A DNA stretch of 28,137 bases from a virus: positions 1-28,137 of the IMG/VR virus record IMGVR_UViG_3300015368_000138; one strand, written 5' to 3'. Positions 13,346 through 21,200 of the stretch are shown here, in pieces (positions within the stretch are counted from its first letter, which is position 1; each line of letters starts with the position of its first letter). Position numbers and translations under genes: made by a program. A model generated the notes under the pieces. That model had not been told where the DNA came from, did not search any database, and worked only from the letters and a program-made list of their open reading frames with translations.

Positions 13346-13750
13346 TTAAAACGGATTAGAAGATTTGATATATCTCTTAATCCGTAAGATTGTCTTTTCT
13401 GCGCCGTCCTTCACATAGGTCTCGGCTTCAAGTTTAATGTCGACACGTTTGCCGATAAATAAACTAAAGAAATCAACGAAAACTTGACGTTTGCTGAAAT
13501 CATATTCCGAACCTTCTGGAATGGTGACCTCTGGAATTGCGGCTAGTAACGCATTTACGCGCCAGTAGACCGATTCCTTATTTAGGAAATTATCTGTAGC
13601 CAAACATCCGTCATCTGACCTTAAAGCAAGAGTGACGATACCGTCGCCCTTTGAGGTCAAGCCGGGTTCGGCTTTAACAATTTCAACTGTGTATTGGCCG
13701 GGATTGTTAAAATATTTAACCTCGGCTGATTTGCGATCTATCTTGAACAT
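13346..13750 (-). CDS. DUF669-type, ssDNA-binding-like protein
   Basis: The 134-aa protein has the pattern of DUF669 phage proteins: PGQYTVEIVKAEPGLTSKGDG near residues 17-36, then a β-rich segment ALRSDDGC, and a C-terminal part ending KTILRIKRYI. DUF669 proteins occur next to recombination genes and are thought to bind ssDNA through an OB-like fold, but activity in this one is not shown. It lies between the exonuclease and helicase genes. The conserved features are the GQY/V start, the S/K-G-D-G turn and a central W. Confidence 0.8.
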   Translation of the reverse strand: MFKIDRKSAEVKYFNNPGQYTVEIVKAEPGLTSKGDGIVTLALRSDDGCLATDNFLNKESVYWRVNALLAAIPEVTIPEGSEYDFSKRQVFVDFFSLFIGKRVDIKLEAETYVKDGAEKTILRIKRYIKSSNPF

Positions 13751-13777
13751 AATATTTACTGGTTACTGGGTTTATAG

Positions 13778-14572
13778 TTAAGCAGATGCCCAATCGGGTA
13801 ACTGCATGGGTTGTATATCACTGCCATAGGCTGGCCACGAATCAAAGTCTTCACAACTTTTAAACATCCTCAACTGAGTCATACGATCAGCTTCGGCTCT
13901 AAATAGTTGATTCTTACTTACTTCGTAGACACCCACTCCATATGGAGCCTCTTTCTCAACAGCGATAAAAATGAATTTAGAAACTTTTAGTCCTGCTTGT
14001 TCAGCTAGGAATAAGTAATGTGCCGCCTGCGTTAGATATCGGTAGCGCATTACTGAAACTCCAAATTGTGAAGGCGATGCATCTTCCGTGGTCTTTAAAT
14101 CCACGATGCAATCTTCGCCTACAAAATCAAAACGACCTTTGCAATATACGTTCGTCACTGGACACTTTGCAAACACACTGACTTCAGCTTGGCCTGTTTT
14201 TAGTAATTTACTAGCAGCACGATGCGAAGATACTGCTACCACAATATCTTTAATCATCAAGATATCATCGGCTGAAATAACTTCCTTGCCTGCATTTTCT
14301 TTAGTAAAGATTTCATAGGCTAGCTTACCATCTTTGGTACGCCTATCCACAATTGGAGCCACTGCTGTAGAGCCTGCAAAACGTATAGGTTCAAATACTG
14401 CCATATGCACCAGACTACCGATACGCATGGCCTCTGTAGGTTCAGGTTTTTCAGTGAGCCAGTGTTTATAGTGCATAGGACTGCGCTTGAATTTATCTAA
14501 ACCAGATTTGGATAATCCTTCAGCGGCATGGTACTCGCTCGCTGGCATATCATATTTAATGGTCGCGTTCAT
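13778..14572 (-). CDS. RecE/exonuclease VIII-type PD-(D/E)XK nuclease
   Basis: The 264-aa protein matches the RecE-type nuclease domain (DUF3799/PDDEXK-like). The motifs appear in order: ASEYHAAEGLSKS near the N-terminus, AMRIGSLVH (48-56, histidine 56), E130, GRFDF with D149, IVDLKTT with D158 and K160, and YLTQAAHY with Q182. These form the metal-binding PD-(D/E)XK core, which resects dsDNA 5'-3' to expose strands for an annealing protein. The RecT-like gene lies upstream, with the Dps-like gene between them. No Walker motif is present, so it is not an ATP-driven nuclease. Confidence 0.9.
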   Translation of the reverse strand: MNATIKYDMPASEYHAAEGLSKSGLDKFKRSPMHYKHWLTEKPEPTEAMRIGSLVHMAVFEPIRFAGSTAVAPIVDRRTKDGKLAYEIFTKENAGKEVISADDILMIKDIVVAVSSHRAASKLLKTGQAEVSVFAKCPVTNVYCKGRFDFVGEDCIVDLKTTEDASPSQFGVSVMRYRYLTQAAHYLFLAEQAGLKVSKFIFIAVEKEAPYGVGVYEVSKNQLFRAEADRMTQLRMFKSCEDFDSWPAYGSDIQPMQLPDWASA

Positions 14573-14575
14573 GGA

Positions 14576-14980
14576 TTAGGCCAATCTTTGACGTAGCTTA
14601 TACTGACGTATTTCGGAATCGTCTGCAATGCCTTGCAAAAGATTTTGCGTTCCATCCGTCATGTTAGGAACGTACTCTTTGACGCAATCGCAGATATTTC
14701 GTTCAAAATTAAATAAAGTAGTAAAGAACATTTCTGAATCTACATCTTTAATGGCATAGCTTCCAGCGTCCTTGCCTGCTTCTTTTGTCACACGATTTAA
14801 ATCTACATCGTATCCTAATCCTATCATACGCTCAACTACTGAGTCGTATGCAGATTCATAGGCAGCGTATGCTTTCGATAAAAATTTGTGGTCAGAGAAA
14901 AAGGTTTTACCCTTTGTCATATTATGAGCGTTGTGCGCGTATAGTTGCGCACTGCGGAGTATTATAGCTAGGTCGTGCAT
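14576..14980 (-). CDS. Dps/ferritin-like protein
   Basis: The 134-aa product has the Dps helix-B to helix-D signature: HNMTKGKTFFSDH (residues 19-31), followed by DSVVER (46-51). Measured spacing, H19-12-H31-15-D46-4-E50, equals the ferroxidase set His51, His63, Asp78 and Glu82 of E. coli Dps. The ligand corresponding to Asp67 is Ser35. The C-terminal helix (GTQNLLQGIADDSEIRQYKL) also fits the Dps fold. It lies between a RecT-like and a RecE-type gene, 1-3 nt from each. Members store or oxidise iron and bind DNA; either role during infection is inference. Confidence 0.8.
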   Translation of the reverse strand: MHDLAIILRSAQLYAHNAHNMTKGKTFFSDHKFLSKAYAAYESAYDSVVERMIGLGYDVDLNRVTKEAGKDAGSYAIKDVDSEMFFTTLFNFERNICDCVKEYVPNMTDGTQNLLQGIADDSEIRQYKLRQRLA

Positions 14981-14981
14981 A

Positions 14982-15761
14982 TTAGTTTTTGTTAATTATT
15001 TCTAAAAAAGCGTTTGAATTTGATAAAATCTTCTTTGCGTATTCTTCGTTCAAATCACGAAAGTTTTGGCCTACCCAAATTTGTCCTTTGGATATTAAAT
15101 AAGCATTCACTTTTGCTTCATGTGGTTCAAGCAATGCTTCAAGTTTTTGTATAGTAGTAAATTCAACTTCAATTGCAGGCACTTCAGTGATCGGCAAACT
15201 CTGGACTAAAGGTGCAGTCGAATTAAAATCGCTTACTTCCTCTGGCGTATAGACTCCAAACACTACTTCTGGAGCTAGCAGGCGTACTGCCTCGGAAATA
15301 ACGCGAGCCGTCAGCATCTGCCGTGTAAATTTGCGCCAGTTATCTTTTAGTTTACCATCGCGACCGATTGCTACTCCGTTGGCCACGAAGTCCTCTAATT
15401 TGGCCGTAAAGGTCAGAGAATTGTTTTTTAAGGTAAAGGTAGCCTCTACTACCTTATCGTCGCGCCTAGTCCATTTAACGCTGCCTCCTGAAATCTGAAA
15501 CTTGGCAAGCATAGCATCTGAGCGCATGGATAATTTGCCGTCAATAACATGGTAAGTCTTGGCCAGTTCAAGTGGCGGTTTACGCTCTGATAGACATTGT
15601 AGGGCAAGCACTTGGCCTTGCTCTACTTTGGAACATCCGAACATACCAGAGCTTGCTATGATCTCGCCGAGTTTTTCTACGGCTAGAAGAGGATCATTCA
15701 TCCTCGAATATATATCGCCCTCTTGGGCTGTGACTAACGATTGGTTGTATTGAGTTGACAT
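14982..15761 (-). CDS. RecT-like single-strand annealing protein
   Basis: The 259-aa product shows the pattern of RecT-type proteins: LALQCLSERKPPLELAKTYHVI (about 51-72, quoted in part), DGKLSMRSDAMLAKF (about 73-87), then WRKFTRQMLTARVISEAVR with VVFGVYTPEEV (about 140-178). Such proteins coat ssDNA and anneal complementary strands made by a 5'-3' exonuclease. The C-terminal 80 residues are helical and diverge. Pairing with a nearby RecE-type nuclease supports the call. The ERF and Redβ families are less likely because they lack this SMRSDAML/YTPEE pattern. Confidence 0.75.
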   Translation of the reverse strand: MSTQYNQSLVTAQEGDIYSRMNDPLLAVEKLGEIIASSGMFGCSKVEQGQVLALQCLSERKPPLELAKTYHVIDGKLSMRSDAMLAKFQISGGSVKWTRRDDKVVEATFTLKNNSLTFTAKLEDFVANGVAIGRDGKLKDNWRKFTRQMLTARVISEAVRLLAPEVVFGVYTPEEVSDFNSTAPLVQSLPITEVPAIEVEFTTIQKLEALLEPHEAKVNAYLISKGQIWVGQNFRDLNEEYAKKILSNSNAFLEIINKN

Positions 15762-15799
15762 GGGAAGGATTAAGATAAACTTGACAATGTTACATGGGT

Positions 15800-15852
15800 G
15801 GGGCAGCAGCCTTGCGAGTTAAACTATTTAATCGCTGACAGGCTGCTGTCCC
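15800..15852 (-). promoter_or_regulatory. Mutually exclusive hairpins at the resolvase/RecT junction
   Basis: GGGGCAGCAGCC (15800-15811) and GGCTGCTGTCCC (15841-15852) form a 12-bp stem, 11 Watson-Crick pairs and one mismatch or wobble depending on strand, around a 29-nt loop that holds the resolvase stop codon. A second, shorter stem GACAG/CTGTC (15836-15840 with 15845-15849) uses part of the same arm, so the two cannot coexist. The ATG of the RecT-like gene is 39 nt from the long stem. On the plus strand TTTTT follows, as in a terminator, but no plus gene is nearby. Confidence 0.4.
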
Positions 15853-16304
15853 TTTTTACTCATGGCATAGTCCAAAATCAAAAGGGAGTCTGAAGTTTTT
15901 AACGTAATTTTGTGGGCAGGATAGCGACGCATAGCTTCTGACTTAAGTTTGTTTTTCCACTCAGTTGTTGATGCGCAGTCTTTTTTAGTGCCAAGGTGAA
16001 AATGCTTCTGCCATTCCTGCGGTGTAACCAGTATAGTTCTTATGTTGAGAGTTCCTATAACACCTTCGATGTAACCAAAATTACGAAATAAAACTGCGGT
16101 CGTAGAGCTAGGTATATTGTTACCGACATACTTGGGTACATTTTCAATGTACGCTTCGCACTCATAGCATCCTTTAATAAGATCGCGAAAGAACTCAATT
16201 AAATCGGGCATTGACTCAGGCATAGGTATGCAACCGATTAGATTGTCTTTGTTCCACGCTATGCCGCCTGACGCTCCGGGATCTATTCCAATAGTAATTT
16301 TCAT
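15828..16304 (-). CDS. RuvC-like Holliday junction resolvase
   Basis: The 158-aa product shows the RuvC/RNase H-like nuclease motifs: GIDPGASGG with D8 (6-14), YIENVP with E54 (52-57) and a C-terminal DSLLILDYA with D139 and D145 (139-147). It cuts Holliday junctions that would otherwise block packaging of branched phage DNA. Like other phage RuvC-type enzymes, it is shorter than E. coli RuvC (173 aa). It follows a 26-aa peptide gene and precedes the RecT-like gene. Helices after the E54 motif (VLFRNFGYIEGVIGTL) fit the usual fold. Confidence 0.9.
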   Translation of the reverse strand: MKITIGIDPGASGGIAWNKDNLIGCIPMPESMPDLIEFFRDLIKGCYECEAYIENVPKYVGNNIPSSTTAVLFRNFGYIEGVIGTLNIRTILVTPQEWQKHFHLGTKKDCASTTEWKNKLKSEAMRRYPAHKITLKTSDSLLILDYAMSKKGQQPVSD

Positions 16305-16305
16305 T

Positions 16306-16386
16306 TTAGTAGTTTTCTAAGTTGTTTACAATATCTCTAGTCCGTTGGTTTATTTTCTGTCTTTCTGGCACAGTATCGCTAATCAT
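16306..16386 (-). CDS. 26-aa peptide upstream of the resolvase gene
   Basis: The frame from ATG 16386 encodes MISDTVPERQKINQRTRDIVNNLENY, a charged helix-forming peptide. Its TAA ends 1 nt before the resolvase ATG. This spacing is typical of coupled genes here, and there is no Shine-Dalgarno sequence. Its small size makes coding status uncertain. It could be a leader whose translation controls resolvase expression, or a real peptide. Confidence 0.45.
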   Translation of the reverse strand: MISDTVPERQKINQRTRDIVNNLENY

Positions 16387-16427
16387 ATTTGTTAATAAAT
16401 AAACCAAATGGCTGATAATAAGAATTT

Positions 16428-16799
16428 TTATTTTAAAAATTGTTTAACTCGGTTCCAATACTTTATAGTTGCTGATTTTTTATAACCTAGCGGACCGCCG
16501 TTCCAGATGCGCGCCTGCTGCTCATCGGATCGGTTATTTGCATAATGTTTAAGATATAATTGACATATGCGTATCGATGCGTCGCGGTTAAAACAGTCAT
16601 CATGAATGTAATGCATATGATACAGTTTATTGACATCATCGACCACCTCTTGGTGAATCTGTAAGCAGCCATATGCTTTGCAGTTGTCGCCAACGAGATT
16701 ATTATGGCCGCTTGACTCGACTGCTATTAAAGCAGGTATAAGTCTTTCGGAAGCAGACGCGCTGCTAGCTATAGCTAAAATTAAAATTAACGCTTTCAT
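16428..16799 (-). CDS. Sec-exported lysozyme / lytic transglycosylase
   Basis: The 123-aa product begins with a signal peptide (MKALILILAIASSASAS; likely cleavage after Ala17 or nearby). The mature part has the transglycosylase catalytic pattern LIAVESSGHNN with Glu28 (25-33) and the following motif GDNCKAYGCLQI (37-48). A C-terminal aromatic segment ARIWNGGP and KYW complete the fold. Four cysteines (about 40, 45, 69, 79) could form disulfides in the periplasm. It would be exported by the host Sec system and degrade peptidoglycan. It belongs to the lysis cassette with the phosphoesterase and holin-like genes. Confidence 0.85.
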   Translation of the reverse strand: MKALILILAIASSASASERLIPALIAVESSGHNNLVGDNCKAYGCLQIHQEVVDDVNKLYHMHYIHDDCFNRDASIRICQLYLKHYANNRSDEQQARIWNGGPLGYKKSATIKYWNRVKQFLK

Positions 16800-16812
16800 G
16801 GGTACAATGCCT

Positions 16813-16841
16813 ACCCTAAAAATACATTAACCTAACGTCAA
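16813..16841 (-). promoter_or_regulatory. Weak σ70-like promoter upstream of the lysozyme gene
   Basis: On the minus strand TTGACG (16836-16841) and TAGGGT (16813-16818) are separated by 17 bp. The predicted transcript start would be only a few nucleotides before the ATG at 16799. The -10 hexamer is poor (3 of 6). The 11-bp sequence ATAAACTTGAC overlapping the -35 also occurs at 15775-15785 on the plus strand, and 9 bp of it at 6415-6423. Treat this as tentative. Confidence 0.35.
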
Positions 16842-16878
16842 GTTTATTTTAAATAAAAGTGATTTTCAGAGGAGAAAT

Positions 16879-17748
16879 TTATGTTGTTCCCCTGATTTCA
16901 AACTCAATTATATCGCTCCCATTGGTGCGCCTGCGGCGTGGAGTGATCTCAAATTCTATCCATCCTAGCGTAGCAGGTGAACGGCCAGCGTCTACGTTAT
17001 AGCTGATGCGTCCATTCTCATAAGCTTTAAGGAAGCTGCCTGTGCGTCCAAGCCAAGGCGTTTTCTCTCGCACATTTAGCTCTGGATTATTGCCTGATGT
17101 TGTCAAAACAAGTCTAGGTGTAGATGGGATACATCCCTTTTTATGGTCATGGCCCATGAGGTAAAAATCCGCTATGGCCGTGGTAGACATTTTTTCTAAA
17201 GTATTAAAGGTACTGCCCGGCAATCCACCACCACCCTTACCATGATGCGCAAAGATGTCCAAGCACTGCCTGTGACTAGTACGTCCTTTAAATTTTAAAG
17301 ATAAACGTATAAACGAACACACACCTAAAAATTTTGTTCCTAACGCAGCGGCTAAAACGTGGTCTGTTGTGTCACCATCACCAAAATCAAAGTAATGATT
17401 ACCACCTAGCATACCTATCAGTCGGCCACGCATAAAGGAGAGTTCATTTACTAAAGTCTTTGCCACGCCCTTATAGACATCTTTTAACTTAGTTTTAGTC
17501 GTATCGTGCAGATTGTGGTCGCTTAATACAATTCGCTCGCTGGTACTTACCCCATCAGTATAATCTCCCATGCCCAAAAAAAGCGCATTGTTTTGCTTCT
17601 TAGCATAGGTTAAAAATTGATTCCAGTGAGCGTCGGCAAACATATCCGAATCCCTATGAATATCTCCAAAGGGAATCAGTTTAAATGGTTTATCAATTTC
17701 AACTTCAACGTCCACTCGGTGGGTCGTAAAAAGACCAGTAGTTTTCAT
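16879..17748 (-). CDS. Calcineurin-like metallophosphoesterase
   Basis: All metal motifs are present in order: GDIH (28-31), GDYTD (61-65), GGNH (115-118), AHHG (167-170) and GHDH (199-202). This fits the two-metal calcineurin fold, which hydrolyses phosphoester bonds. The substrate cannot be inferred. The gene lies between the lysozyme and the holin-like gene, a place where phages often keep a host-wall or nucleotide-related hydrolase. There is no signal peptide, so it acts in the cytoplasm. The region is about 79 bp from the lysozyme start and 41 bp from the holin stop. A TTGACA (17784-17789) on the minus strand lies just upstream. Confidence 0.9.
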   Translation of the reverse strand: MKTTGLFTTHRVDVEVEIDKPFKLIPFGDIHRDSDMFADAHWNQFLTYAKKQNNALFLGMGDYTDGVSTSERIVLSDHNLHDTTKTKLKDVYKGVAKTLVNELSFMRGRLIGMLGGNHYFDFGDGDTTDHVLAAALGTKFLGVCSFIRLSLKFKGRTSHRQCLDIFAHHGKGGGGLPGSTFNTLEKMSTTAIADFYLMGHDHKKGCIPSTPRLVLTTSGNNPELNVREKTPWLGRTGSFLKAYENGRISYNVDAGRSPATLGWIEFEITPRRRRTNGSDIIEFEIRGTT

Positions 17749-17789
17749 TAAGTATTAGAACTGCTGATACATTTTATTGAATTTGTCAA

Positions 17790-18230
17790 TTACTGTTTTT
17801 GATAACGTGATCCAAACCACCAGAACAAGCTAGTAAATGCACCGAATACAATCTGATTTAACATTTCTTTTTGTGATTCAACTGGTGACACAGAAAAGAC
17901 ATAAAGCAGCACAAAGAGTAACGCCCAAGTGATGCCCGGCCGTGTAAATCCTTTAAACGCATCTACCGCTAGATAGACATTGACCATTATAGGCGATGCA
18001 TTTGCAGGTATTTGAATTGATCCATTATTTTCCTGAGACTTAGAAAATGCATTCCAAGCCGCCTCTTTTTCAGCAGCCGCAACCTTGGCCTGCATCAACA
18101 TGACATCTACCTCTGCATCTTTCTTTTTGCGCCAAGTTTCAAATATAGATGTTCCAATATGTAATATTGAACCTACAACTCCACCACTTGCTGCGTTAAA
18201 TAATATGTCTGCTAAGTTCATTGTTGCCAA
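17790..18230 (-). CDS. Probable holin, 3TM type
   Basis: The 146-aa product has a weak N-terminal hydrophobic helix (about residues 9-28), a charged central region (WRKKKDAEVDVML ... AAAEKEAA) and two stronger spans at about 98-115 (PGITWALLFVLLYVFSV) and 124-140 (LNQIVFGAFTSLFWWFG), ending GSRYQKQ. This matches the family known as 3TM holins of gene-transfer agents and phages, which form membrane lesions that release the lysis enzyme. The ATG overlaps the stop of the 1409-aa gene by 13 nt. Since the lysozyme carries its own signal peptide, the holin may depolarise rather than transport. Confidence 0.75.
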   Translation of the reverse strand: MATMNLADILFNAASGGVVGSILHIGTSIFETWRKKKDAEVDVMLMQAKVAAAEKEAAWNAFSKSQENNGSIQIPANASPIMVNVYLAVDAFKGFTRPGITWALLFVLLYVFSVSPVESQKEMLNQIVFGAFTSLFWWFGSRYQKQ

Positions 18231-21200
18231 TTGATTGATCCAGCAGCTTGAGATTTACTAGGTATTGAGTGCTCTATAGGAAAATCATAATTTGCTTGAG
18301 TCATAATCTTATTTTTTGTTTTAGGAAACTTTTCATCAATAACATGATAATGTTCTAATTTAGCTGTAGGTTTTCCTTTTAACAAATACTTGTAAGATAA
18401 ATGTTCTGGCACTCCATGTTCTTGTGCGGTTTTAATATCTGCTTTTGATTTAATAGGATCAAATTGTATTATAGCGACCGCCGCACCTTTTGGAATATTT
18501 TTAAATCTTGGATCTTCAATATTATTAACAATTTCTATTGCATCAGGCAAACCTATCTTGGTCATTGATTTTGTAAGCAATGATTGATATGATATTTTAC
18601 CTTTAGTATTACTTTTCTTGTAATACGTTGAAGCTCTTTTTGTTTGAGCCATCGAATCTATTTGTTTTTCTGCCTGATCTAAAGATGTCCATTCTTCAGT
18701 ATGTCCGCTTCCTTTTTTAACTTTTCCTTCGGCATTAACAACATTCTTGGCAAATTTTTCACGAGTATCATTTAATATTTTTAATGCTTTTTCTTCAGTA
18801 ATTTTACCATTACCAATATTTTCTTTAAGATCATTAAACCAAATTTTATTAAATGTTTTATTTCCTATTACATTACCTTCCTGCATTAAAATAAGTTTAA
18901 CATAACCATTATTTACTCTAGCACGATTAGATACTGCAAATGCCGTTCCTTTTGAATTAAATGCCCAAACAATACCATTTTTTAAATTTTCTAATATTGT
19001 AGGATAAAACATACCACCTTGAAGATCTATTCCTTTATAACTACCAACACGCATCCGATCTATATGAATTGCAGCTAATGTTTTAGTCATATACATAAGT
19101 CTATCTAATATTTTAGAATTAATTGTAGGATATGCCGACTCATCAACATTTGGCATAAAATTGCCATCTTTAGGCAATTCCCAATTTATCTTACCTTCTT
19201 TTTTAGATAAACTATCTACACTGGTATCTGGGGCAGCTTGACCGGGTACGGTTTCACTGTTAGATGAATCCACCACGCTTTGATCAGAATGATTTTGAAA
19301 GTCTTCGTTAGCTTTTATTTCAGCGGCGTGCTGCGTATCGTAAATTCCTAGCTTTTCGCCTTCTGGTGAAAATGCGCTAAACTTTCCATTGCGTTCAATT
19401 ACATTATAACCGTCTTCACTAGATGCAATTTTACCGCCCGGTGTTTTACTATCTGGCATCCAGTCTATTTTGCTGCGCTGCCATGCCATGTTATTATATC
19501 CGATACGCTCACCAGTTAGATGTGCTTGAATCATACGATCCAATGTGAAGCTACGAATATAAGCAGCACCTCCCTTTTCTCCAGACTGTACTAAATTATT
19601 TAAGAACGTGGCCTTATCTTGCGTCATGCCAGCCAATTCTCTAGTTCTTAAACCAGATGGATCTGATATGTTGTTAAAATAATTTACTGCATCATTATAG
19701 AATCCTTGGAAATCTTTGCCCCAAGGTCCAAGTTTATTTGATGTTGCTAATTTTTGTGCAGTTTTACGCAACTTAGTTAAATCTAATGCGCGCATATAAG
19801 GCTCATTTGCCCTATTGAAATTTAATTCGTAAGGTACAATTTCGCGCTGTGATCTGCGAATACCATCATTGTATCTCGTATAATACTTTTGAGTAATACG
19901 ATTAAATGCTTTCTTGGTTGCTGCACCATAATCGATAAACATCGTATTAGGTTGGCCAGTTGTCCTGCTGTTTAACGATTGTGAAATCGTATTAAACATT
20001 TCTTTTACCTTATCCCTAATAAGAGGATTTTTATTTATTGCTTCTAACTGAGATTTACTAATTCCATCACCAGTTAATTTTCCATCTACTAAACGAATCT
20101 GCGGCTCATTTTTATCAGGAACTGGTGCAGTTTTTAAAGTATCGTGCAGTATCTGTGACTGTAAATGATCTTCTTTATTTAATTCAGAATCAGGACGCAT
20201 ACTAACCGTCCCATCTGGATTTTGTTTAGCAAGTCCAAGCTCTAATGCAGTTTTGGCAATAGATGGATTAGATAAATGACGAGAATTTATAATTGTGCCT
20301 TCAGTATCGGCCAATTCTATTCTGCTGTCTAAATTAAATTTAGCTCTAACTAAATCTCTTAACATCGCATTTAGTGCAGGCGATGCTTCTTTAAGATTAT
20401 TAAACAATAAAGAATCTACTGGTTTTGTACCATTGCCTAAACGATTTGCTAAACCATTAATAATATCATTTGACTGTCTAGATAATACTTGATCTAGCAA
20501 AGTTCTCGCTGGGCTTGTAAAGCCTCGTAATAATGAATCTGGATTTGATCCTTCAACTAACTTTGAAAGATACTCTGCACCTAATTCTTTACTAACAAGA
20601 TTTGCTTTTTGAGCATCTGTATCAGCAGTATTCCATTCTGGATTCTTTGTGCCAATTTTTGATTTATATTCTCCAAATGCTTTATTAATTTCTTCTGGAG
20701 ATAATAGGCCACTGCTTGCTTGTACTGTAGTACCATCTGGATTGGTTAACCATGTACCTACAATGTGCTGCTGAATTGCTTCAGTTATAGGACGTAATTG
20801 ATCAATTGAATCTGCAAAGTGATATAATTCGTGAGAGAATGTGCGATCTGTAGCAGCTTTATCTACATTAATTTGTACGACAGGAGTATCTCCTGCTGTA
20901 AAACTGAAGCCACGCGAATCTTTTAAATGTTCTGGAGCATCTTCATTATTATAAATCTCCACTTTACCATCGCTCAAGTTGCCTTTAATTAGGCCAACTG
21001 TATCCATTGCGCGTACTGCTGCATTTAATCCATCACGATTATAAATCGTTTGAAATTTTACCGCAGTATCTGCATCTAAATTTGATACAAACTTATTAAA
21101 ATCAGTTACACGATTAGCTTCAGCTAATTTGCCAGTAACTCCAGCGGCTATACTACCAATTGCTCCGCCTGCTCCACCCATCAGTCCACCTGCTCCTGCG

